DNA from: Kalmanozyma brasiliensis GHG001
Taxonomy: Eukaryota > Basidiomycota > Ustilaginomycetes > Ustilaginales
DNA length: 64,000 nucleotides
NCBI RefSeq assembly: GCF_000497045.1
Contig: NW_015961970.1
Location: 1,951,706 to 2,015,705, forward strand
Direction: 5' to 3'
Positions within the stretch are counted from its first letter, which is position 1; each line of letters starts with the position of its first letter. A program made the translations under genes and the position numbers. This document shows, piece after piece, positions 41,573 to 51,727 of this stretch. The notes beneath the pieces were generated by a model. The model worked only from the letters and a program-made list of their open reading frames with translations. It was not told the origin of the DNA and ran no database searches.

Positions 41573-41690
41573 AACTGCAACACCTAGGATTCCCGCGTGG
41601 TCCCCCACCGCAGTACTGACTAGGCGATACCTTGCTTAACTTCGCAGATCGGACGGGATGCGGTGCTTTCAAGGTTCTATGGCCGCAGAT
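41573..41690 (-). rRNA. 5S ribosomal RNA gene
   Basis: This - strand segment of 118 nt begins ATCTGCGGCCATAG and ends GTTGCAGTT; 118 is the usual basidiomycete 5S length. Universal 5S landmarks are present in order: GAAAGCACCGCATCCCGTCC, GATCTGCGAAGTTAAGC, GCCTAGTCAGTAC, then the IV-V helix region GGTGGGGGACCACGCGGGAA and TCCTAGGTGTTGC. The termini pair (CUGCGG with UUGCAG). The internal control region for TFIIIA/TFIIIC is therefore intact, a T6 terminator follows, and a TATA-like element lies about 20-30 bp upstream. It is a lone copy, opposite in direction to SF3B5 and the lipase gene, and not next to other rRNA genes. Confidence 0.96.
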
Positions 41691-41712
41691 ATCCATCTAC
41701 ATCTCTTCTCCC

Positions 41713-41720
41713 TACATATA
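41713..41720 (-). promoter_or_regulatory. TATA-like element upstream of the 5S gene
   Basis: On the - strand TATATGTA lies about 23-30 bp before the predicted first base of 5S rRNA. In some fungi (for example fission yeast) Pol III genes need an upstream TATA element; that it works here is inference. Confidence 0.4.
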
Positions 41721-42121
41721 CCTTACATTCAATCGTGTGAGTGCTATTTCGAGGCTCAAACGTGCTAGCCGAGACAGAGCTTTGTGCGACGTCAGCTGAG
41801 ATTTTGCAGATCCTTTCGGCACTCTTCGGCATGCCTTCTATCGCCGCCTGAAAGCTCTATTTGGCTGACCGTCGCGTTGGATCAGCCCACTTTTTGCGTA
41901 ATACTCGTGCTCCACTTCCCATAGAAAAGGCCGGTTTGTGCACAGAAACATTCCGCGGCAATGCACTTTGCAAGATCGTCCTCCCGGCGGTGATTGGAGA
42001 TGTCGGTGACGGGCTCGAGCTCCGTCCATCACCACCACCATCTGACGATACCCTACACGATGCCATAGACATCCATCACCCAACGATAGACCGCTACTTC
42101 TGACATACACGCTCTCAGATC
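41721..42121. other. Upstream region of the lipase gene
   Basis: About 400 bp between the 5S gene and the lipase start. It contains the presumed lipase promoter. The sequence is unremarkable, with no clear TATA box. The 624-bp stretch between SF3B5 and the 5S gene (40949-41572) is likewise without a supported gene. Confidence 0.45.
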
Positions 42122-44044
42122 ATGCCGTCAATATGGCCCTTCGCCGGGCTATCCACCTCCGCCGCCGAAGCTTCAACCTCTAGCTCCTCTTCCTCCTCTT
42201 CCGACACCCGCGCACCACCAATACCACCGCTAATCATCGTCGAAGGGTTCCTCTCCGCCGCTCAATCCGTCGTATGGGGTAACGAGTTCCGTCTCTACCT
42301 CGGCGTAGGCCACCAACAACTGATCGACCATACTTCCCCCAACCCTTCACCCGCCTCGCGTCGTTCTTCCATCGGTTCATCCCGCTCTGTCGTCTTTGCG
42401 CCCATCGGCCCCGTGAGCAGTCTGCACGATCGAGCGTGCGAACTCTTCTACGCCCTTCGAGGCGGCACGGTCGATTACGGTGCTGAGCACGCGCGCGAAC
42501 ACGGTCATGCGCGGTTCGGTCGTCATTATGATCGACCACTCTGCCCAAGTTGGGGAACCACACCGGCGCATTTCTTAGGTCACAGCTTGGGTGGACCAAC
42601 GATCCTCAAGTTGCAACAGCTGTTGCGAGAAGGGTTCTTCGATCACGCCCTGTCCTACCACACCCACGGAGAAGGAAAGGAGGGAGAAGAAGGCCAAGGA
42701 TGGACACCCGAAGACCTGATTCTGAGCATCACCTCCGTCTCCTCCCCTTTCCGGGGCACGCCTCTCGTCTACAGTCTCGGCAGCGAACCGTTGCCCTATC
42801 CAAAAGTACGGATGTTCAGCTTTGGCGATTTGTTGAGCAAACTCGTGCATGTAGCGGCGTACATCGATGTGCCGGGGTTCGATGCGCATGCTGATGCGTG
42901 GCATTTCTCTGCTCGGCGGCGCAAGGCTGTTCGAACGCAGGTAGCTGGCCACACCACCGCAATTTCCCATGGCGACACCAAGCAGGGTGCTGGCAGGCAG
43001 GAGCACGAGCAGGACGAAAAGTCAGCAGGGGTCGGGGAGCTGCTGCGTCAGTTATGGCGGTCGGACTGGGCAGGTGGTCGAGACTGTGCTCCGTGGGAAT
43101 GCACCTTTGCCCAACGCGAACTTGATTCCCCCGAGACCTGGTCACTCTCTTCGAACCCTCGATCACGCCGCGGTAAAACATGGTATCGCTCCTATTCAGG
43201 CGGGATGACCCTTCCCGATGCGCAGGGTCATCATCGACCCGAGAGCTTCTGGTCCTTGTCGCCTTTGACGTACACCAGTTGGCTCATTGGTCGCTTCGAC
43301 TATACGAAGTTGGACCCCAGACCGGGTTTTCTGAAGGGCAAAGTGCGGGAGGAGTGGTGGAAGAACGATGGAGTTGTGCCGTTGGCGAGCCAGTGGCATC
43401 CCTTCGAATGCGCGGAAGAGACGTGTAAGCATTTTAGCGGGATGCCGGCGAGTTTGCCTGCGGGCAAGAGGCGTAGGAGGATGGAATCGACGGATTCCAA
43501 GTCAAGACCATCACTGTCCCCGGTGATCTCTTCACGCTCGTCCACGTCGGAGTGCGAGACGCTGGTCGATGTGGACGGCGCGCTCCCACCCTCGGGTACA
43601 AGGGTTGAGAAGACACTGCTCAAAGATGCTTCCGTCGATGCAACCGACGGTCTGCCGCTACCAGCAACCTCCAACATCTCGACGAACCGCAACATGCTCT
43701 CCACCGCGCGATCCGCAGCCAAGATCGCCTATCTCACCTCTCTCCGCGCGTTCCACCCTGATCACCAGCCGCTGACCACGCCTTCCGAGGAAGAGCTCTC
43801 CTCCTTCCTCCCCCCCTCCCCTCCGTCCCCGAAAGGAGACGAGGAGCTGTGGAATCCGCGCGACAACAAGTGGTACACGTTCGAAATCGACAATCTCGAC
43901 CACACGAGTCTGTGTCCCTTTTGGACGGGCAGCGAGGTGCAGAAGCAGTTTTGGACCGGGATTGGGTTCTTCCTCGCTAGTGTGGATAGGTTGAGCGGAT
44001 ACCCGGTCGAGATGCGACTAGACGAACCCGCGACAGGCATGTGA
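42122..44044 (+). CDS. Triacylglycerol lipase of bacterial family I.5 type
   Basis: This is an alpha/beta hydrolase of 640 residues from ATG 42122, with no intron. It matches the Geobacillus/Staphylococcus lipase group: IIVEGFLSAAQSVVWGNEFR, APIGPVSSLHDRACELFYAL, GGTVDYGAEHAREHGHARFG, then HFLGHSLGG with the nucleophile Ser155. The acid is probably Asp416 (WWKNDGVVPLASQ) and the base His594 (NLDHTSL). FDAHADAWHF and nearby Asp/His residues resemble the zinc site of that family. Between acid and base lies a Ser/Lys-rich insert of about 100 residues absent from bacterial enzymes. No signal peptide is visible (MPSIWPFAGLSTSAAEAST), so an intracellular or unconventionally secreted lipase is more likely. 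Substrate is unknown. Confidence 0.87.
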   Translation: MPSIWPFAGLSTSAAEASTSSSSSSSSDTRAPPIPPLIIVEGFLSAAQSVVWGNEFRLYLGVGHQQLIDHTSPNPSPASRRSSIGSSRSVVFAPIGPVSSLHDRACELFYALRGGTVDYGAEHAREHGHARFGRHYDRPLCPSWGTTPAHFLGHSLGGPTILKLQQLLREGFFDHALSYHTHGEGKEGEEGQGWTPEDLILSITSVSSPFRGTPLVYSLGSEPLPYPKVRMFSFGDLLSKLVHVAAYIDVPGFDAHADAWHFSARRRKAVRTQVAGHTTAISHGDTKQGAGRQEHEQDEKSAGVGELLRQLWRSDWAGGRDCAPWECTFAQRELDSPETWSLSSNPRSRRGKTWYRSYSGGMTLPDAQGHHRPESFWSLSPLTYTSWLIGRFDYTKLDPRPGFLKGKVREEWWKNDGVVPLASQWHPFECAEETCKHFSGMPASLPAGKRRRRMESTDSKSRPSLSPVISSRSSTSECETLVDVDGALPPSGTRVEKTLLKDASVDATDGLPLPATSNISTNRNMLSTARSAAKIAYLTSLRAFHPDHQPLTTPSEEELSSFLPPSPPSPKGDEELWNPRDNKWYTFEIDNLDHTSLCPFWTGSEVQKQFWTGIGFFLASVDRLSGYPVEMRLDEPATGM

Positions 44045-44781
44045 AGGGGAGAAGGAGGAGTGATGCACAGTATACCTTGCTAGATTCGCAAAATAGATGC
44101 TAGATCTCCAACGGTGTGTTGCGTGCGTGTGCCATCTGGGAGCCGTGTAATGCGTTTCTGTGACGTAAGGAGGAACGTGGGAGGACATCGTTGACCAGGT
44201 GTCATCGGAGCTGTGATGAGAGGGTGCTAATGACGAAGTGGATGGCGAAAAAGCGTGCATAGACTGGCCACAAACGCTGATGCTGTGCAACATGCGATGC
44301 GAGTCGATGCCATCATCTAGGGTGCGCAGCCATGGAGCGTTGTCATTTTGGCCTGAACCGCGACCGCAGCGCCAGGGTGCGAAGGCTCGAGACGACTGCG
44401 GTTTGGAACGCGCCAAGGTGCGATGCGAGTCGACAAGTGGGCTTGGCAGATCGCACCTGCTGCCCCATGGCAAGAACACGAGACTGCCCCCAGTCTGGCC
44501 AAGAACCCCGCGTTCTGTGTCGAGCCGTCAGCGGCGACTCGGACCGGACAAGGTCGCAGGACGCCGCCGAGTCCAGTGGCTTCACTGCCGAAGCATATCG
44601 TGCGCGCCGCTCTTGACCCGACGCTAGCAAGCAAGCAACTCCGCCACACGCACACATCAACACCAAGAGCATGTGTGAAATCTGAGCAGGAATCCATTTC
44701 GTATCTAAACACCGTTACATCTAACAAGGGGAAAGGGGGTCGTATACATATATCATCGGGTCATCTAAGGGCATCGCAAAG
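44045..44781. other. Convergent 3' region, lipase / zinc-cluster gene
   Basis: These 737 bp lie between convergent genes. A 15-base direct repeat (TGCGATGCGAGTCGA) occurs at 44293 and 44419. I see no gene. Confidence 0.45.
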
Positions 44782-46373
44782 TTAGGCAAGACCAAGCGAG
44801 CCAGCGGGGGCGGGGGGAGCGCCGACCTCCCTCTCGTTCTTGACCATGTTGGGGCTGAGATCCATCCTGGGGGTTTGGAACCTTCGCTCGTCAGCCAGTG
44901 CCTGGACGGCCATGTAGGGGCTTCGCTGGGCCATCTGTGGACCCTGTTGGGAGGGGACTTTGACGTTGATGGGTGCGAGGTTGTTGTAGTAACCCGCACC
45001 CTGTTGTTGGGGCTGTTCGTAGCCGGAGCGACCACGAGTGGGGGCTTTAGGCATCTTGAGTGGGAAGGGACGGGCGTCTTGTTGGGTCAAAAACGTCCCG
45101 CTTGCCGTGGGCACGGTGGGTTGGGGAGGGGTGAAGCCGATTCGGTTTCCATTGGGCGAGAGGAGCGGCTGGTCACCGGGTCCGTTGAGGGGTGTACGGG
45201 GTGACATGGTGGACGAACTCGCACCCGCGGACGAGAGCGTCGCCAGAGAGCTATCCGAGTGCAGTCGGTGGTGGGCGATCGACGTCGGCGCCGACGAGGC
45301 CGAGAGGAAGCTCGCGTTCGACGTCGAAGAGTGCAGCGGCGGGCTGATGAGGGACGACGTAGAGCCGTTGTTGCTCAGCCCACCGACACGACCGTTGGAG
45401 TAGACACCGCCGAGGTAGCTTCCGTTCGACTGCATACTGGGCAGCTGCGAGTTGGACGACTGCGGCGTGCCCGAAGGGAATCGACCGACGGGGCTCAGCA
45501 TCGACCCGGGTTGCGCGACGGGAGCGGAGGAGCTGCGATCGTACGCGTGGTGAGCCGCATCCCCTTCGTAGCCGTAGTACGAGGGCTGGTTGCCCATCTG
45601 GCCGTAGCGAGCGCGCAGTCCCTCGCGGTCGTCCATGTTGGGACTGGTGGCGCTGGGCTGCCAGCCGTTGCCGGGCATTTGGAGCGACATGGGCGGACGC
45701 GGTTGCAGGACCTGCGTGCCGAAGGCCGGGCTGGAGAAGCTGGACTCTCCACCGGGCGTGCTGCCGAGCATGCCGTCGCTGCGGCTCGATGGAGAGATGT
45801 GACCGTCGCGTCCGTACGACGACATGGGACCGGAGACCGAAAGAGATGGGTTGGTGGGCTGCGAGCCCGTGGTAGCCCTGCGCTTGTAAGGACCACGCTT
45901 GATGCCACGACGCCTCTCCTTGCGGGCACTGTCCTGGCACGTGTCGACCAGACCGTACTTGACGCAACGACCGCAGGGTCGCCCCTCGTCGCACTTCTTG
46001 CAGGCCTTCTGGCAGTTGATGCAGGCGTTCTTGACCTGCTTGCGCTTGGGTCGGAGGCCACCGCCGCCCTGAAGGGCAGCGTAGCCGTGCTGGTGGGCCA
46101 TAAGGTCCGGGTGGTGACCTTGGAATTGGCCGTTGGCCATCATGTCCGGGTGGTTCATCTGGTGAGCGGCGTAGAGCTGACCATTGGGGTCCATCTGGGG
46201 CGAGGAAGTGTGGTGCGAGTAGTAGCCAGCGTGCTGCTGCTGCTGTTGCTGTTGCTGATGCTGCTGGGAAGCGACATCGTTAGGGTGCTGCTGAGCAGGG
46301 TGACCGTAGAAGCCCTGGTTGGGGTAGCCAAAGTTGGAGGCGCCGTACTGGTTCATCTGCTGCTGCTGTTGCT

Positions 46374-46404
<31 letters not shown>

Positions 46405-46536
46405 TTGGTGACCAGCGTAGGAAGGCGGTGGGACGGGGGAAGACGAGTCCTGGCCTTGGTTGAGGTGATGCGGGTGCATGGGAGGAGCCATGCCGTACGA
46501 CATGGTGTGAGTAGGAGCGCCTGGGCGACCAGACAT
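44782..46536 (-). CDS. Zn2Cys6 fungal transcription factor with polyglutamine tract
   Basis: The product has 584 residues from ATG 46536, with no intron. Residues 44-60 are 17 consecutive Gln, and a second Gln-rich run follows near 90-105. The binuclear zinc cluster begins at Cys172 with spacing CX2CX6CX5CX2CX8C (NACINCQKACKKCDEGRPCG...). It is followed by a strongly basic linker (KERRRGIKRGPYKRR). The cluster is preceded by RPKRKQVKN, a likely nuclear localisation signal. The rest is Ser/Gly/Pro/Asn-rich and disordered, with no recognisable fungal middle-homology domain. This cluster subtype (VKNAC-INC, RGPYKRR) is widespread in fungi, but I cannot name the target genes. An unusually long gene-free region lies upstream. 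Confidence 0.92.
46357..46407 (-). repeat. CAG/CAA microsatellite coding polyglutamine
   Basis: Seventeen consecutive Gln codons, mixed CAG and CAA, inside the zinc-cluster gene. The interruptions should slow slippage, but length polymorphism between strains is plausible. Confidence 0.9.
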
Positions 46537-49500
46537 CTGATGGTAGGTGGGCTGAGTTGACGAGCTGGCTCGGCTATGAGGGCGACGAGGATCTGCAGCG
46601 AGAGAGATGCAGAAGACAGAGTAGATTTACGCGTCGCAAGCCAGTCGGTGCTAGTGAAAGCTTTGATGGATGTAGGATGCGATGGTTTCGGATGATGGTG
46701 GTGACGACAAAGGATGGTGACGAGGATGGGAGGATGGTGTTTAGGGACGGGCGGAGAAGCGGGAGTCGGTCAGAGTGGAGAGAGAGCGGAGTGGACAAAG
46801 GTAATAAGGGATGGGGTGGGATCTATAAGGGCAGAGTGAACGGAGTTCGAGTTGCAAGAAAGGGAGCAAAGGGCAGATTACGAGAGAGCGAAGAGGGAAA
46901 GATGCAAACGAGGAACGAGGAACAAGCAGAAGAGGAGCAGCGGAGAACCAAACCAAGGACGAGGACGAGTCGAAGACCCAGGTTGAGTAGGTCGGCACGA
47001 GTTTTGGCAGGAGCGGAGACGGAACTTTGACATAGGCAGACCAGGGAGGGCAGCAGCCAGAAATCGAGAGAGTGGAAGGGCATCAACAATGGAGAGGGCA
47101 GCTGTGGTCTGGATGGTCCAAAGGGAGAAGGGAGCGGGGAACGATGCTCGAGAGCGAGAGCGAGAGAGGGCAAGCGCAGTGGATCAGCGAGATGCGCACG
47201 AGGGCGGGCAAGGAACAAAGACCCAACACCGAAGACAATGATCAGAAGCGACAACAGCAGCACCAGAAAGGACACCTCCAGCAGTACAGCGCAATCACGA
47301 GTGATACGGACAAGCTGCATCCAAGGGAAACTCTTGAAGAGAACAAAGAGAGAGAGCGCAGCAGCTGCAATTATGCAGCAGTTCGAACGCGAACGCGGGC
47401 AGCAGAAGTAGGCGCAAAGCGTGGCATCGTATTCCCACCAGCAGCCAAGCAGCACGGGCAAGCAAGCAACAAGATGCGGAGAGCCGGACTCCTCCTGTTG
47501 CTCTTGCAGCCACGAGTTCACATCCACCACGGACGGGCAACAGACTCTTCTGTCTCCACCGAGCGGGACCGCTTCGAACAAAAACAAGGGTGCACCTCGG
47601 CAGTGTCAACTTTTCCAAATTGAGTTTTCGAATTGATTCATCCTGTCTCGCAGGCCAGATCAGGAACATGACCGGTGTACTCACTGGCCCTCAGGCACTC
47701 GAAACAACGCGCTGAAAAAGGCAGGATCCGCGCTCTGCTCGCTCTCAGATTGGGAGCGCGTTTGTGAGCGTTTGTGACTGCGCAGCAGTGACTCTTGTGC
47801 AGTCGGCGTATTGGAGAAGCACTCTCGAAGCATGGCGAGACGATGACCAAATTGAGACGGGCGCATCCGGAGGCAGAGACAACGAACCGAATCGCGACGA
47901 CGAGCAGCGACTCTCAAAGCAGAGTAGAAACAGGAGACTGACTCGAGCATTTGGGGTGCGCGAGCAGTCTACTTACAGCACCAAAAGAGGGGTGGGAATG
48001 AGACAGCGACTCTGCCACATGGCGATTTTGAGAAGAGGAGGCACTGGTCGAGCCTTTGCGAATATTCACATACAAGCCTGTCCGCTGCGAGGATGTGCAG
48101 TAGCCGGGTCTCAATGCAGACAATAGACCAACCATAGAAGGGCGGAGGCTCAGTACCGTTGGTGAGAACGATGCAAGCGAGGCGACTAGCGCAGGCGAGG
48201 TGAGTCGAAGCCAGCAAAGAAAAGCTTCGAGAAAAAAAAGGAGCTAAACAAATTAGGCCCTTGAGAGTGGTGACCCGCATTCACCTCAAACGATCCAGGA
48301 ACCGTCCACTCTCTCGCTGTTGATGAGGCCTCGGTGTAAAGATGATTCTGTATTGATCTAACTATTCCCGGCGTTGTAGCGCAAAGCTTTTAAACGAAAG
48401 GCGAATGAGACGAGGCCGATCCGTCCAAGACGCCCACAGGAGCCCATGTGACGGGGCGCGATGGGTCTCATGTACCAGGCTGTATGACGCTAAGACGGGA
48501 AGACGATGGTTGCTCAATCGATTTCGTGGCTCAATTGTGCGAGAGATGGTGTGGTCTTGAAAGGGTTCGAAACCGCAACGTAAAAGGCTGGACCAAATTG
48601 ATACAGTACAAAGCGACTCGTGGCGTGATATTTTTTCTCATGCAAACTCCTTTTTAGGCTCTTTGTTTTTCTGAATGTGGCTTGCGGAGCCTGGCCCTTT
48701 CCCTTCGCAGGCGAGATCAACAACACACAGCGCAAAAAAGCAGGGTTCAAGAGACGCGGGAGTGGAAATTCGTCCTCGTGCATATCAGGCATCAGATCAG
48801 TGTGACTAAATGAGTTGAGCTGTCAAATCATTTCGAAAAAGCGGGCGGGCCAGGTCCCAAACCTCGAATCCCGAGGCGCGGCCGGCGAACCAAACGCTGG
48901 CCCGCATTGTTGCGGTCTGCCTCACCTCGCCTCGCCTCGCCTGCCGTTGGTTGAGTGAGGCTTGTGATGGTGGCATGATACCATGGTATCTGCTCTCCAG
49001 CTCTCAACTCCGTCGAGACAATGATAGCTAGCACGCGAGACTATCAAGGGCCGAGCTCGAACGGAGTCGTGTACCGAGCCAGCGGCAGACAAAGTGTACC
49101 GTCCAGAGGAGGCCTTTCGAGCTCGACAAGAGGTGGCTCAGAGGAGTGATCCACCGCTGTTCGTATCGAGGACAACTCATCGACGTATTGAGCCTTCCAG
49201 GCCACTGCCAGTCTGTAGCTGTTCACGGCCAACGAGAAACCCGACATGTTTGCTACGACTGTCGTACCGCGCGAGTCTGTCAGAGAGTAAGGCTGTTGTG
49301 AGTGTCGAGGGAGGACCCAGGATTTACAACGCGCAATGCACCGAAAGTGGTGCGAATGCGACCCAAGGTGAGGGCAGAAAGGGAGAGAAGAACCAAGATC
49401 GCTTCATCTGCCCGCTCGTCCGCGTCGAGCCCCTTGGTCGATCGAGGAGCGTGATCGTGGTGCCGCTTCCCTTTGAGTTGACCCGATCAACTTCGACGTA

Positions 49501-51727
49501 CAACAACACTTTCTGCCTGGATTTGGGCGAGACGCTGGTGTGAAATCCGTCGGCCTTGCTCACGCTTCTTAAGGTCCTCGATCGATCACCGCGTGATTTG
49601 GCTGTTACTCCCGCGGCGCCATTCATCACGGCAGACGCGTGAGATCATTCCTCTCTGAGTACGTTGATCCTTGTACCGAGAACACCGAGTCGAACGAGTG
49701 TTTTCCGGGACCGTCTTACCACACGGCGGACTTTGAAGGGCAAATGGCCTGAAGCGGATGGAAGGATTGCCAACGTGGCCAAATTTAGCAGCAGCAGACG
49801 CTGTATGCGGTGCTCGAACTAGGTTGTGTGGGGTTCCAGTGAGTGAAGATCCCCCATCCGCCTGCTTCCCGCTTCGGTTGGGCAAGAGACACATGGGAAC
49901 AGAGTGCGACTCCGCAACCTCGCTTCGGTATCTAGGGTTCCAGCGAGTCTTTGCCATGTGCGGCAACTCCGATTGGGGGGTTTTTGCCTTTTCGCGGCGT
50001 GCCTGCGTCGAGTTGTCTGAGCCAAAGAGACGCATCTGTCGCATGCCATCATCTAGCTGCTTCTCACCGAGGTTCAAAAGAAAACAGAGGTGAAGGGAGC
50101 TGTCTCGGTCTGCAGCGATCGTGAAGGGACATAGGGCCAGACCCGGGAGAAAGAGACAAGGCAAGACCGGGCGCGATTCATCGGCGTTATGGCAGGCCGA
50201 GCAGTGAAAGGTCGTTTGCATCATCCACCCATTTGTACGCAAAGTCGAACATGACAGCATCAATAGGCTGCGACGATAGGACGGCGGGCTCAGCGATGAC
50301 AGTTGAGACAGCGGGAGAGTCGGTTCATCCGTGATTCCGCATCAGTGCCATTCGCACTCAGAAGAAACAGATCGCATCCACCGACAACATCCCGTTTGCG
50401 ACAGAGGACTGCGCTGCGAAAGATAGCATCCCAATCGATGTGACGGATGAAAGGGGAAAGGGAAGCGGAGGCGGACGGTCCGCTACGCTGCTTTGTTCTG
50501 TCCTGTCCTTCCGTCGGTCACGATCCACGTCTGCATGCATGGATCGAAATTGGGGCCAAGGTCTGTGTGAAAATTGGACTGGAGAGACCTGGATATGCCT
50601 CTCGTGTCCCTCCGGCTCTGCCTCTGTATGCGGACGCCACCATCTGCGTTGTATCGGTGCGAGACCGACCAGAGTGCTATTCACAGCGGGTTTTTCCGAC
50701 CCGCTTGTCTGTCAGCACAGCCGCCCCAAGGGCAATCAATCACAACAACACGGCGCACCTTTTGGATTTCAAAGACAGGCGTGTTGACTCCGTCGCCAAC
50801 CCAGCGATATGCCGCTCTCACTTTGGCCTGTCCAAACAGAAAGACAAGGCGCTTGCTCGGTGCGTGAGGCATGTTTGCATGAACCATGTCGTCTGACTTT
50901 CATCACGATGGCTTCGATTCCGATTTCGAGCTCCTTTTCCCTTGTCTTGTACCGTTCTCACTTTGTAACCCGTGCCAGTCGGCGGTGAGTTCAGCACGAC
51001 AAGCTTCGAACCGTGTCTAAGCTACTTTGGTAGAACCTGTTGGTGAGACTCCCATCCTAGTGGATAAAGTGCGGGAGCCAGGATTGCATCCACGAGAGAC
51101 ATTCGTCGATCTTTCCCATACCACAGAAGGCGCAGCAGACACCTCTGCGCGCTCAGAAACACATCGGTCTCACCCGCTCTCAAAGTGCGACACGGTACCT
51201 GGCTGGCTCACTCGCTGGTTGCGGAGATGAATCTTTCCTCTTTCTCGGCTAGATGCGAAAAGCATCTGCCACGAGGCAGACCAGCACTCCGCTGTTTGCT
51301 TTGCTCGCCTCCAAAGACGGGATCTTCGTGCAGTTTGCGCGTCGGAGTCAGGCCTTTGACAGCTTTGCATCCCGTTGCGGTGGGCCAAGAAAGCGCTCCC
51401 ACCTCCGTTCCGCTTTCATCCTTACAAGGCTGTGGGCTGCTGAAGAGGGGAGCGGATCTGCAGCTCGTTCCTGACATTTGGCGAACACCAACTCAGATGT
51501 CCCAGTTTGCTAAACCGCATTCAAATGGCGTTTGCTACTGTGAGGCTTCTTTTGCGGAAGCGCAATCGCAGCCAGGCATGAAGGACGCACCCAGCACATC
51601 TCGATGCCTGCCAACGAGTTGCAATCATGACATCCGCCACAAAGCTGGCCTCATCGAGTCTGATGATGAATGGGGGCTGTGGTCATGTCAATCGATGACA
51701 ATAGAGTACACATGATAATGCTGGCCA
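46537..51727. other. 5.2-kb region without a supported gene, upstream of the zinc-cluster gene
   Basis: It runs from the zinc-cluster start to the INO80 stop. The first 650 bp (about 46560-47200) are strongly purine-rich on the + strand, so pyrimidine-rich in the sense of the - strand gene, fitting a long leader or promoter. Many short frames occur on both strands (up to about 250 codons, 47587..46823 -), but none has a domain or a clear codon bias. Structural items are an inverted repeat at 48845..48905, a CCTCG repeat at 48920..48942 and a 14-bp palindrome at 48977..48990. I saw no canonical tRNA or snRNA. Confidence 0.5.
48845..48905. repeat. Inverted repeat able to form a branched hairpin
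   Basis: GCGGGCCAG (48845..48853) and CTGGCCCGC (48897..48905) are perfectly complementary. Between them CCTCG and CGAGG form an inner stem. The 61-nt unit lacks tRNA A and B boxes in the correct places. Function is unknown. Confidence 0.55.

Noticed and set aside
46823..47587. 254-codon hydrophobic frame on the - strand
   Set aside because: It lies in a polypyrimidine tract, which read in this frame gives Leu/Ser/Pro/Phe-rich sequence automatically; no conserved motif, and it overlaps the expected leader of the zinc-cluster gene.
48527..48574. tRNA-like pair: TGGCTCAATTG (A-box-like) and GGTTCGAAACC (B-box-like)
   Set aside because: The spacing is plausible, but the anticodon arm cannot form, the T-stem has mismatches and the acceptor ends do not pair.
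51040..51100. Structured segment CTCCC...GGGAG with inner ATCC/GGAT stems, considered as a tRNA with intron
   Set aside because: No A box or B box in either orientation, and stems do not fit a cloverleaf.
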